From the NCBI GenBank assembly GCA_021730825.1, contig JAKFYO010000279.1, positions 1 to 9,850 on the forward strand: DNA of 9,850 bases. Direction: 5' to 3'. The stretch comes from Hyphomicrobiales bacterium (GTDB taxonomy: Bacteria > Pseudomonadota > Alphaproteobacteria > Rhizobiales > Xanthobacteraceae). Positions 1 through 7,642 of the stretch are shown piece after piece. The notes below the pieces were generated by a model. It searched no databases and had not been told where the DNA came from. It was given only the letters and a program-made list of their open reading frames with translations. The position numbers were made by a program, and so were the translations under genes. Each line of letters begins with the position of its first letter. Position 1 is the stretch's first letter.

Positions 1-1670
1 GCCTCGGGCACATCGACGCCGACTTCGACAACCGTGGTTGCAACGAGCACCGGCGTGGCGCCATTGGCGAAGCGCTCCATCGCTTCGTCCTTGTCTGCGG
101 CTTTCATCTTGCCGTGGACGAGGCCAACGCGTGCGCCGAAAATATTCTGCAGGTGTGCGAAACGCTCTTCTGCCGCGGCGAAGTCGACTTCCTCTGACTC
201 TTCCACCAGCGGGCATATCCAGTACGCACGGGCGCCGGTTTCAACGGCACGCTGCACCGCTTCGACGACTTCCTCAAGACGATCCAGCGCAACCGCGCGG
301 GTATCGATCGGCGCGCGGCCTGCCGGTTTCTCGCGAAGTTCGGAGACGTCCATGTCGCCGAAATAGGTAAGCACGAGCGTTCGTGGGATTGGTGTCGCGG
401 TCATCACCAGAACGTCCGTGGCAATACCTTTGTCCGTAAGCGCGAGGCGCTGATGGACACCGAAGCGATGCTGTTCATCGACGATGGCAAGAGCGAGGTC
501 GCTGAAGATCACATCGTCCTGAAAGACCGCGTGTGTTCCTATCAATAAGTGAACCGACCCCTTCGAGAGATCGTTGAGCAGATTTTCACGCGAGGCACCG
601 CGCTCCCGGCCGGTGAGGATTTCGGCACGAATACCCGCGGCAGCAGCGAGCGGCGCGATCCGCGCCATATGTTGCCGCGCGAGCACCTCGGTCGGTGCCA
701 TGATGACGGCTTGCTTCCCGCTCTCAATCACATGTGCCGCGGCAAGCAGCGCTACCAGCGTTTTGCCGGAGCCAACATCGCCCTGAAGCAGCCGCAGCAT
801 TCGTTCACTACTGGATAAATCTTTTCTGATTTCATCAACGGTCCGTCGCTGCGACAGCGTCAACGAGAAAGGTAGCGCTTCCTCTATCTTCGCTTGAAGA
901 ATACCCGAAGCAGAATGTGACCGGCCCGGATCGCGTTTCATGTCGCTGCGGACAAGCGCAAGCGCAAGCTGGTGCGCGAGCAATTCGTCATAGGCGAGGC
1001 GTGAGCGAAACAGGCTCGTCAGTTCGACGTCAAGCGTCTCCCGCGGTTCATGCAGCCGCTGGACCGATGCGCGAAACGACTCGTAAGCTTTCGATTTGGC
1101 GAAAGCTGCGTCAATCCACTCCGGCAAATCGGTGAGCCGCTTGCTCGCGGGCAAACACGCACGCCGCACCATGGCGTTGGATAGTCCCTGCGTCAGCGGA
1201 TAGACCGGCTCCACGGCGGCAAGTGACGCCAGACCCGCTTCATCGACGACACGATCCGGATGCGTCATCTGAAGGCGGCCGTCATAGAGAATGGCCTTGC
1301 CGGAAACGAAGCGCTTCTCGCCGACCGGAAGCATCTTTTCGACGCGCTCGCGCGGCATGCCGAAGAACACGAATTCGATGTCGTTGGTCTCGTCGTGCGC
1401 CATGACTTTATGCGGGGCGCGGCCACGCGGCGGTGCCGGTTTGTGCTTGTCGACATGCACCTCGACGGTGACGATGGTGTCTGGCACGACATCGCGCAAT
1501 TTCGGGCGCGCACGCCGGTCGATGGCGCTATGCGGCAAATGAAACAGCGCGTCGATGAAGCGCGGCTCGTCGCGCGCAAACAGCCGCCCGAACAGCTTCA
1601 GAAATTTCGGGCCGATGCCGGAGAGCTTGCCGATTCCGGCGAATAGCGGATTGAGTACGGGCGGGCGCAT
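1..1670 (-). CDS. recG: ATP-dependent DNA helicase RecG (3' end cut by window edge)
   Basis: RecG is a superfamily 2 double-stranded-DNA translocase that remodels stalled replication forks and branch-migrates Holliday junctions. About 556 N-terminal residues of a protein usually near 700 are present. The start at 1670 gives MRPPVLNPLFAGIGKLSGIG, the usual RecG opening. The wedge/OB domain lies at roughly residues 50-160. The helicase core follows: a Q-motif-like LSQRRTVDEI near 271-280, Walker A GDVGSGKT at 297-304, DEQH box at 398-401, and motif III TATPIPRTL at 424-432. The frame leaves the window inside motif V (TTVVEVGVDVPEA). Motif VI and the TRG translocation motif are therefore outside. 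The frame has no internal stop in the parts I translated. An in-frame ATG at 1712 would add 14 residues; neither start has a clear Shine-Dalgarno sequence, and I prefer 1670 for family similarity. The gene diverges from sdhE-mfd. Confidence 0.96.
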   Translation of the reverse strand, partial: MRPPVLNPLFAGIGKLSGIGPKFLKLFGRLFARDEPRFIDALFHLPHSAIDRRARPKLRDVVPDTIVTVEVHVDKHKPAPPRGRAPHKVMAHDETNDIEFVFFGMPRERVEKMLPVGEKRFVSGKAILYDGRLQMTHPDRVVDEAGLASLAAVEPVYPLTQGLSNAMVRRACLPASKRLTDLPEWIDAAFAKSKAYESFRASVQRLHEPRETLDVELTSLFRSRLAYDELLAHQLALALVRSDMKRDPGRSHSASGILQAKIEEALPFSLTLSQRRTVDEIRKDLSSSERMLRLLQGDVGSGKTLVALLAAAHVIESGKQAVIMAPTEVLARQHMARIAPLAAAAGIRAEILTGRERGASRENLLNDLSKGSVHLLIGTHAVFQDDVIFSDLALAIVDEQHRFGVHQRLALTDKGIATDVLVMTATPIPRTLVLTYFGDMDVSELREKPAGRAPIDTRAVALDRLEEVVEAVQRAVETGARAYWICPLVEESEEVDFAAAEERFAHLQNIFGARVGLVHGKMKAADKDEAMERFANGATPVLVATTVVEVGVDVPE

Positions 1671-1725
1671 GCTTGCGCCAAGGTGGCGGAACACTTCGCG
1701 CGGCGCAACCATGCGTGAAATGCGC

Positions 1726-1754
1726 TTGAAATGACGCGGCACGCGCGGCTATAG
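1726..1754 (+). promoter_or_regulatory. Candidate sigma-70 promoter for sdhE-mfd
   Basis: TTGAAA at 1726-1731 is followed by a 17-nt spacer and CTATAG at 1749-1754. This fits the alphaproteobacterial housekeeping promoter pattern (CTTGAC, about 17 nt, CTATAT). The base before the -35 is C, giving CTTGAAA. It would start transcription near 1761, about 37 nt before the chosen sdhE start. CTATAG is its own reverse complement, so the same hexamer could also act as a -10 on the minus strand towards recG. I see no matching minus-strand -35 at the right distance, so that part is weaker. Confidence 0.55.
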
Positions 1755-1760
1755 AGGCAC

Positions 1761-1777
1761 GCCCGGCACGTCCGGGC
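1761..1777 (+). promoter_or_regulatory. Leader stem-loop at the predicted sdhE-mfd 5' end
   Basis: GCCCGG at 1761-1766 pairs perfectly with CCGGGC at 1772-1777 across a 5-nt loop (CACGT). The hairpin begins almost exactly at the transcription start predicted from the upstream promoter and ends about 10 nt before the GGAG ribosome binding site of sdhE. A 5'-terminal stem-loop could stabilise the transcript, but that role is inferred. There is no following T run, so it is not a terminator. Confidence 0.35.
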
Positions 1778-1787
1778 ATTCGGCGTT

Positions 1788-1791
1788 GGAG
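1788..1791 (+). promoter_or_regulatory. Ribosome binding site deciding the sdhE start
   Basis: GGAG lies 6 nt before the TTG at 1798. The alternative TTG at 1786 has no purine-rich sequence before it and itself borders the GGAG. This spacing is the reason for choosing 1798 as the sdhE start. Confidence 0.6.
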
Positions 1792-1797
1792 CCTGCT

Positions 1798-2076
1798 TTG
1801 AATAACGAAACGAACGCGCTGGACGATCGCAGAAAGCGCCTGCGCTTTCACGCATGGCATCGCGGCACACGCGAGATGGACCTTGTGCTGGGACGCTTCG
1901 TGGACGCACATATTACCGCGCTCAGCGACGTAGAGATTTCAGCGCTTGAAGCGCTGATGGAGGCGCCGGACCCGGAACTCTATCTCTGGATCGCCGGAAC
2001 CGCGGAAGTGCCGACGAATTTCGATTCGCCTCTGTTTCGCAAGATCGTGGCGTTCCATAAGGACGGCCCTAAGTGA
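1798..2076 (+). CDS. sdhE: FAD assembly factor SdhE (succinate dehydrogenase assembly factor 2 family)
   Basis: SdhE is a small cytoplasmic protein that promotes covalent attachment of FAD to the flavoprotein subunit SdhA of succinate dehydrogenase (and to fumarate reductase). From TTG 1798 it has 92 residues, typical for the family (Sdh5/DUF339). The hallmark RGxxE motif is present as RGTRE at residues 22-26, within the conserved context RLRFHAWHRGTREMDLVLGR. The C-terminal part has the expected acidic, tryptophan-containing stretch (PDPELYLWIAG). A TTG at 1786 would add 4 residues but lacks a ribosome binding site. Its TGA stop overlaps the GTG start of mfd (GTGA), so the two are probably co-transcribed and translationally coupled. 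The sdh structural genes are not nearby. Function rests on family membership; the motif is clear. Confidence 0.93.
   Translation: MNNETNALDDRRKRLRFHAWHRGTREMDLVLGRFVDAHITALSDVEISALEALMEAPDPELYLWIAGTAEVPTNFDSPLFRKIVAFHKDGPK
2059..2063 (+). promoter_or_regulatory. Ribosome binding site of mfd inside sdhE
   Basis: AAGGA lies 9 nt before the GTG start of mfd, within the last codons of sdhE. It supports the GTG at 2073 as the real start and suggests mfd has its own initiation signal besides re-initiation from the overlapping sdhE stop. Confidence 0.55.
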
Positions 2077-5000
2077 AATCGGCCTCCGGAACTTCGCCGG
2101 CAGCACTGCTGCCGCAGCAGCCGCTGACCATTGCCGGCGTGCCCGACGGCGCAAACGGCCTCGTCATCTCCGATCTCGCGCGCGCGCATTTCGCACGTAC
2201 GGGCGCCGCGAAGCGTTTGCTGATCGTGTGCCGGGATGCGGAGCGGATGAACTCGCTCGCAGCCAGCCTTCAATTCTTCGCACCGGAATTACCTGTACTC
2301 GTATTTCCGGCTTGGGACTGCCTGCCGTTCGATCGCGTATCGCCGATTGCCGAAGTAACGGCGCGCCGCATGGCGACGCTGACAAAGCTTGCCGCCGATA
2401 CGGAAAGCAACACGCTGGTGCTGACGACCGTGAACGCGGTCCTGCAACGCACGCCGCCGAAGGATTTCGTGCTGAAGGCCTCGCTGCGCCTGAAGCCAAA
2501 TCAGAATATCGGTTTCGAGAGCGTCGTCGCGTGGCTGGAGCAGAATGGGTACATCCGCGCTTCCACCGTGCGCGATGCAGGCGACTACGCCGTTCGCGGC
2601 GGCATCATCGACCTGTTCGCGCCGGGCGGCATCGGAGCCGTGCGCCTCGATTTCTTCGGCGACAGCGTCGAAACCATCAAGAGCTTCGATCCGCAGACGC
2701 AGCGCTCCGTCGATACGCTCGCTTCGCTGGAGTTGATAGCGAATACCGAATTCAAGCTCGCACCGGAAGCGATTTCCAGTTTCCGCAAGCAGTACACCGC
2801 GATCTTCGGCGGCAATACGCGCGACGACGCGCTCTATGAGGCGGTAACCGCAGGACGCCGCTATCCAGGCATGGAGCACTGGCTGCCGCTGTTTCACGAC
2901 AAGCTCTCGACACTGTTCGATTTTATTCCGAACGCGCCGCTCCTGCTAGAACCGCTGGTCGATGAAGCAGCACAGGAGCGTCACGCACAGATCGAAGACT
3001 ATTACGTTGCGCGCAAAGAGTCCTTCGATGCCGGGCAGATGCCGCTCTATAAGCCGCTGCCGCCCGAACGTCTCTATCTCACTGCGAAGGAGTGGAAGCG
3101 GGCGCTTGAAGAACTCGCCGTTGCGCGCCTGACGCCGTTTGCGGTTCCTGAGTCAGGCCGCGTATTCGATCCCGGCATCAGGCCAGGCCGCAACTTCGCG
3201 CCGGAGCGCACCGGCCAGAACGAAAGCCTGTTTGCAGCCGTGGTTTCGTATGTGCAGGCGAAGCAGGCCGAGGGAAAGCGCACCATTATTGCAACATGGA
3301 GCGAAGGATCGCGTGACCGCTTGCAGCAGGTGCTGGCCGATCATGGGTTAGAACAGAATGACCGGGTTACAAACTGGAGCGCTGTTGATCTTCTCTCACC
3401 GCGTGCTGCCGGTTTCGCATTGCTCGGCCTCGAATCCGGTTTCGAGACCGCGAATGTTGCGATCTTCAGCGAGCAGGACATTCTCGGCGACCGGCTCGCA
3501 CGTCCGCAGCGCAAACAGCGCCGCGCACAGGATTTTATCGCAGAACTGACAAGCCTCTCGGCGGGCGATCTCGTGGTTCACGTCGATCACGGCATCGGCC
3601 GTTTCATCGGCATTAAGGCCATTGAAGCGCTTGGGCTCCCGCACGATTGTCTGGAAATCCATTACGCCGACAACAACCGTCTATTCCTGCCGGTCGAGAA
3701 TCTCGAGTTGCTCTCTCGCTATGGCTCGGAAGATACCGGTGCCGAGCTTGACCGCCTCGGCGGCGCCGGCTGGCAGAACCGCAAGGCGCGCCTGAAGCAG
3801 CGTATTCGAGAAATGGCGGCGGCACTCGTGAAAGTCGCTGCCGCACGTAGCCTGCACGACGCGCCGAAGTTCCCGGTGCCGGAAGGTCTCTACGACGAAT
3901 TCTGTGCGCGCTTTCCCTATGACGAAACCGACGACCAGCGCTCCGCCATCGATGCCGTCATCGACGATCTCAATACCGGCCGCCCCATGGATCGCCTGAT
4001 TTGCGGCGATGTCGGCTTCGGCAAGACCGAAGTCGCATTGCGCGCGGCGTTCTTAGCTGCGAGCAACGGCGCGCAGGTTGCGGTCGTGGTGCCGACGACG
4101 CTGTTGGCTAGACAGCATTTCAAGACATTCTCTGATCGCTTTCGCGGTTTCCCGATGCGGATCGGGCAGGCAAGCCGGCTCGTCTCTTCGGCAGACATTG
4201 CGAAGACCCGCGCCGGTCTTGCCGATGGCTCCATCGACGTCGTGATCGGCACGCATGCACTGCTCGCAAAAACAATCGAGTTCAAGAACCTCGGACTGGT
4301 CATCGTCGACGAAGAGCAGCATTTCGGCGTCGCGCATAAAGAGCGCCTGAAGGAATTGCGCACCGAAGTTCACGTGTTGACGCTGACGGCGACACCGATC
4401 CCGCGCACCTTGCAGCTTGCATTGACCGGCGTTCGCGAGTTGTCGCTGATCGCGTCACCTCCGGTTGATCGCCTTGCAGTAAGAACCTTCGTCTCGCCGT
4501 TCGATCCATTGATTCTTCGCGAAGCGCTATTGCGCGAGAAGTATCGCGGCGGACAGGCGTTTTATGTGTGCCCGCGCATCGAAGATCTCGCTGGCCGTAA
4601 GCAATTCCTCGACGCGCACGTGCCAGAAATTCGCGCCGCCGTCGCACACGGACAGATGCCGCCGACCGAGCTCGAGCGGATCATGACGGATTTCTACGAC
4701 GGCAAGTTCGACGTGCTCTTGTCGACCACCATCGTGGAATCGGGTCTCGATATTCCGACCGCCAATACGCTCGTCATTCATCGTGCCGACCGTTTCGGCC
4801 TGGCGCAGCTTTACCAGCTTCGCGGCCGTGTCGGCCGCTCCAAGACGCGCGCCTATGCGCTGCTCACCGTACCTGCGGATAAACCGGTCACGGAGCAGGC
4901 CGAGCGCCGCCTGAAAGTGTTGCAATCGCTCGATCAGCTCGGCGCGGGTTTCGAGCTCGCCTCGCATGACCTCGACCTGCGCGGTGCCGGAAATCTTCTC

Positions 5001-5576
5001 GGCGAAGAACAGTCCGGCCACATCCGCGAAGTAGGTTACGAACTTTATCAGGAGATGCTGGAAGAAGCGGTGATGATGCTGAAAGCCGGCGTAACCGAGC
5101 CTGCTAGCGAGAAGTGGTCGCCGCAGATCAACATCGGCGCACCGGTCATGATCCCCGAAGAATATGTGCCGGATCTTGCCGTGCGTCTGGGTCTTTACCG
5201 CCGCCTTGCCGAACTGGATGACGCGCCCGAGATCGACCAGATCGCCGCCGAGATTGTCGATCGTTTCGGGCCGATGCCGGACGAAGTGAAGATGCTGCTT
5301 GAGATCGTGGCGATCAAAGCGCTCTGCCGCGCCGCCAACATCGCAAAATTCGAGGCCGGCGCGAAAGGCGCGGTCATCGGCTTCCGCGATAATCGCTTCG
5401 AGAATCCCGAAGGCCTGATGAAGTGGATTGCGAAGGAGGGCTCGACCGCGCGCGTGCGTCCTGACCAGTCGATCGTCATTCTGCGCGGCTGGGATCGCAT
5501 GGAGCAGCGGATCAAGGGCGCAAAGCGGTTGCTGGAAACATTCGCAACGCTCGCGCAGACGAAGAAAGCTGCTTAG
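2073..5576 (+). CDS. mfd: Transcription-repair coupling factor Mfd
   Basis: Mfd recognises RNA polymerase stalled at DNA damage, pushes it off with its ATP-driven translocase and recruits UvrA to begin nucleotide excision repair. It has 1167 residues, close to the E. coli length, and appears complete. Domains in order: UvrB-like UvrA-binding module at about 20-330; a linking domain at about 340-470; the CarD-like RNA polymerase interaction domain from G498 (GDLVVHVDHGIGRFIGI), with LPVENLELLSRY following; translocase lobe 1 with Walker A GDVGFGKT at 645-652, DEEQ box at 746-749 and TATPIPRTL at 772-780; lobe 2 with TTIVESGLD at 885-893 and RGRVGR at 917-922; the TRG region just after; and the autoinhibitory C-terminal domain at about 1019-1110. 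No catalytic residue seems missing. The start is GTG, overlapping the sdhE stop by 4 nt. The TAG stop overlaps the TAA of the convergent dsbA-like gene. Confidence 0.98.
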   Translation: MKSASGTSPAALLPQQPLTIAGVPDGANGLVISDLARAHFARTGAAKRLLIVCRDAERMNSLAASLQFFAPELPVLVFPAWDCLPFDRVSPIAEVTARRMATLTKLAADTESNTLVLTTVNAVLQRTPPKDFVLKASLRLKPNQNIGFESVVAWLEQNGYIRASTVRDAGDYAVRGGIIDLFAPGGIGAVRLDFFGDSVETIKSFDPQTQRSVDTLASLELIANTEFKLAPEAISSFRKQYTAIFGGNTRDDALYEAVTAGRRYPGMEHWLPLFHDKLSTLFDFIPNAPLLLEPLVDEAAQERHAQIEDYYVARKESFDAGQMPLYKPLPPERLYLTAKEWKRALEELAVARLTPFAVPESGRVFDPGIRPGRNFAPERTGQNESLFAAVVSYVQAKQAEGKRTIIATWSEGSRDRLQQVLADHGLEQNDRVTNWSAVDLLSPRAAGFALLGLESGFETANVAIFSEQDILGDRLARPQRKQRRAQDFIAELTSLSAGDLVVHVDHGIGRFIGIKAIEALGLPHDCLEIHYADNNRLFLPVENLELLSRYGSEDTGAELDRLGGAGWQNRKARLKQRIREMAAALVKVAAARSLHDAPKFPVPEGLYDEFCARFPYDETDDQRSAIDAVIDDLNTGRPMDRLICGDVGFGKTEVALRAAFLAASNGAQVAVVVPTTLLARQHFKTFSDRFRGFPMRIGQASRLVSSADIAKTRAGLADGSIDVVIGTHALLAKTIEFKNLGLVIVDEEQHFGVAHKERLKELRTEVHVLTLTATPIPRTLQLALTGVRELSLIASPPVDRLAVRTFVSPFDPLILREALLREKYRGGQAFYVCPRIEDLAGRKQFLDAHVPEIRAAVAHGQMPPTELERIMTDFYDGKFDVLLSTTIVESGLDIPTANTLVIHRADRFGLAQLYQLRGRVGRSKTRAYALLTVPADKPVTEQAERRLKVLQSLDQLGAGFELASHDLDLRGAGNLLGEEQSGHIREVGYELYQEMLEEAVMMLKAGVTEPASEKWSPQINIGAPVMIPEEYVPDLAVRLGLYRRLAELDDAPEIDQIAAEIVDRFGPMPDEVKMLLEIVAIKALCRAANIAKFEAGAKGAVIGFRDNRFENPEGLMKWIAKEGSTARVRPDQSIVILRGWDRMEQRIKGAKRLLETFATLAQTKKAA

Positions 5577-6217
5577 CCTGCCGCAGCCAGCGCCTGATCG
5601 ATTGCCGACGAAATCACTTCGGATTCCTGCGCGCCGGAAAGCGCAACCTTGTTCGCGAACACGAAGAAGGGCACGCCGCCAATACCGCTCGCGGAAGCCG
5701 CCTGCGCTTGCTTTGCGACAAGCTCTTCGTCTTTGCCGGAGGCAAGGTCGGTGCTGACTTTTGCTGCATCCATTCCGGCGCGGCCTGCGGCATCGGCAAG
5801 CGAAGCGCGGTCCGCGAGATTTACGCCATTCACGAAGAAATCCGCGAAGAGAATTTCGACCAGCGCGGCTGCCTTGCCTTCAGCGGAAGCCCATCCGATC
5901 AGCCGGTGCGCATCGAGTGTATTCGGCTGCATTTCGATGGCGCCGAAATCGAAGTCAATACCGATATCTTTTCCAAGCCCGGCGAGGCGTTGGTGCCCCG
6001 GCGTAATCTTTTCGACGCCGCCGAACTTTCCGGTGATGTAGTCGATGCGCGGCTTGCCGTTGCGCGGCACCGTCGGATCGAGGAAGAACGGGCGCCAGCG
6101 AATTTCCGCGATGATGTCCTTGCGCGCCGCGAGTGTGGCGTCCAGCCGCCGCTTGCCGACATAGCACCACGGACAAACCACGTCGGACACGACGTCGATC
6201 GTAATCGGTGTTGCCAT
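5573..6217 (-). CDS. DsbA-family thiol oxidoreductase, FrnE-like
   Basis: This 214-residue protein belongs to the DsbA-like thioredoxin-fold family related to FrnE and 2-hydroxychromene-2-carboxylate isomerases. Members with a CxxC centre make, break or isomerise disulfide bonds. The active site CPWC is at residues 15-18, after the first beta strand (TIDVVSDVV). Further family signs are WRPFFLDPTVP and the cis-proline loop GIGGVPFFVF, with the cis-Pro at 183. There is no signal peptide, so it should act in the cytoplasm, unlike classical DsbA. The ATG at 6217 has a strong Shine-Dalgarno sequence (TAAGGAG) 5 nt upstream. It is the last gene of a three-gene minus-strand unit, 9 nt after the adenylate-forming-like gene. 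Its stop overlaps the stop of mfd. The physiological substrate cannot be read from sequence. Confidence 0.92.
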   Translation of the reverse strand: MATPITIDVVSDVVCPWCYVGKRRLDATLAARKDIIAEIRWRPFFLDPTVPRNGKPRIDYITGKFGGVEKITPGHQRLAGLGKDIGIDFDFGAIEMQPNTLDAHRLIGWASAEGKAAALVEILFADFFVNGVNLADRASLADAAGRAGMDAAKVSTDLASGKDEELVAKQAQAASASGIGGVPFFVFANKVALSGAQESEVISSAIDQALAAAG

Positions 6218-6222
6218 GAATA

Positions 6223-6229
6223 CTCCTTA
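6223..6229 (-). promoter_or_regulatory. Shine-Dalgarno of the FrnE-like gene, containing the upstream stop codon
   Basis: On the minus strand TAAGGAG sits 5 nt before the ATG at 6217. Its first three bases are the TAA stop of the preceding gene. A ribosome terminating there sits on the next gene's binding site, which favours translational coupling. Confidence 0.7.
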
Positions 6230-7642
6230 CCCGGCTTTCGCGCGGAAAGCATCGGCCTTCTGCACGGCATGTGCAACCAGACGCGGCAAGCCAGCATCTA
6301 ACAAAGCCTTCGTGGTTTCTGCCGGACGTTCGCTTGTAATCACGAGCTTCGCACCCATGACGGGATCGTCAATCGCATGAACTTCCATTACCAGCGCAGC
6401 AGAGCGAATACGCCGCTCGAGATCGGCGCAGCTAAAGCGTAGCGCTCCGAGCGCGAGCAGATCCTCTGGCGGCGATAGATGAACTGCGCTGCCATCGAGC
6501 GGCACCGGCACGAAATTCGTGTCGAGCCATTCCTGGCTGCCAATCGCGTCGCCCGGAACCATGGCGCCGCGAACCTGCAGCTGATCCTTTTCGATTCGCG
6601 TTTCGAGAATGACGGGAGAGCCCGCGCCGGCATTGCCCGCGTGAATTGCACCGAGCGGAAGGGTTGCCGTCATGCTGCGCTCCCGGCGCGGCAAAGCGAC
6701 AGCGCAAACTTCGCCGAGCACGATCACATCGACGAGCGTCTCGGCGTTAAGCGCGGGATAGGCGGTGAGCGCTTCCGTGCCCGCGAAATGCACGGCGAAG
6801 GCAGACGCGACCGCGGACGGCGAGACCGCAGAGAGCATGGGAAGCGACCCTGCCGACGCAATCAGGTGCGTATTCTTGTCGAACTCGATCGCGCCTTTGC
6901 TTGGGAGCTCGGGCAGGAGCGTGAGCGTGCCGCTGGAGAGCAGCCAGGGCACCAGTGCTGAGGCGAGCCCGGCATAGGTCGAAAAAGAAATAGCAGAGAC
7001 AATGGTATCGCCGCCGCGCATGTCGCCCGCCAGCATCGCGCCGAGACCGGCAGCGAGCAGTTCGTCGTCATGATGGAGCACGAGCGAGACGCCGCCGCTT
7101 ACGGGCTGAAACGTTCCGATCCCTGCATCGGATTTGCTGGCAATCGCCGCGGTCGCAAGCACGGGTTCGGCTGCCGTGTTGAAAGTGAGCGGCAATATGC
7201 CGTCCGGCAGCGACGCACCGAAGGCACACGGAAAGCTCAACTCGAATACTTCGGTCGCAACTTCGGTTGCGAGCAGAGGAAGATTCTCGGCGCTGAAATT
7301 TGCGGTCGTAATCAGCGCGGCAGCTTCCGCCTCCCGGCATGCGCGCACAAGATCGGATTTCCGCCATGCAACCGGCATCGGCACCGCGACATGCCCGCTC
7401 CTAAGGACCGCAAGCAAAGCGACGACCAGTTCGCGTCCATTCGGGAGCAGGAGCGCGATCACGCTTCTCGGTGCCATGCCGAGTGTTGTTATCTGTTCGG
7501 CTACGTGCGCGACGGCATTAGCGGTCTGCGTATAGGTAAGCGAAACACCGTCGAGATCGTGCAGCGCCTGCAACTCGCCGCGCGCGGTCGCGTTCCGGCG
7601 AAACAGCGCATCGAGCGCAACATTCGGGGCAACCTTGCTCAT
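6227..7642 (-). CDS. Adenylate-forming (ANL superfamily) enzyme-like protein, probably catalytically inactive
   Basis: The 471-residue product follows the layout of acyl-CoA synthetases and related ANL enzymes. Residues 35-112 match their N-terminal region (LTYTQTANAV, then LPNGRELVVALLAVLRSGHVAVP). Near the end, LQVRGAMVPG (355-364), EWLDTNF (371-377), ADLERRI (406-412) and IDDPVMGAKLV (424-434) align with the usual A7-A9 motifs. The catalytic signatures are gone. The Thr/Ser/Gly-rich ATP-binding P-loop is replaced by something like PVSGGVSLVLHHDDE around 180-194. The TGD aspartate is replaced (TNF, 375-377). The hinge GR and the C-terminal PxxxxGK lysine are absent. ATP-dependent acyl activation is therefore unlikely. 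I chose ATG 7642, which overlaps the upstream TGA (ATGA); a longer frame from 7735 would run 97 nt into the upstream gene. The real role is unknown. Confidence 0.8.
   Translation of the reverse strand: MSKVAPNVALDALFRRNATARGELQALHDLDGVSLTYTQTANAVAHVAEQITTLGMAPRSVIALLLPNGRELVVALLAVLRSGHVAVPMPVAWRKSDLVRACREAEAAALITTANFSAENLPLLATEVATEVFELSFPCAFGASLPDGILPLTFNTAAEPVLATAAIASKSDAGIGTFQPVSGGVSLVLHHDDELLAAGLGAMLAGDMRGGDTIVSAISFSTYAGLASALVPWLLSSGTLTLLPELPSKGAIEFDKNTHLIASAGSLPMLSAVSPSAVASAFAVHFAGTEALTAYPALNAETLVDVIVLGEVCAVALPRRERSMTATLPLGAIHAGNAGAGSPVILETRIEKDQLQVRGAMVPGDAIGSQEWLDTNFVPVPLDGSAVHLSPPEDLLALGALRFSCADLERRIRSAALVMEVHAIDDPVMGAKLVITSERPAETTKALLDAGLPRLVAHAVQKADAFRAKAG

Noticed and set aside
1671..1712. 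Longer recG start at ATG 1712
   Set aside because: It is in frame and adds 14 residues, but these do not resemble RecG N-termini and it has no ribosome binding site. It is kept only as an alternative.
2289..2897. A 202-codon minus-strand open frame inside mfd
   Set aside because: It lies wholly within a conserved Mfd domain and its translation resembles no protein I know; it is a codon-bias shadow.
5708..6301. A 197-codon plus-strand open frame opposite the FrnE-like gene
   Set aside because: It is antisense to a gene with clear CPWC and cis-Pro motifs, its translation has no recognisable fold, and long antisense frames are expected in GC-rich coding DNA.
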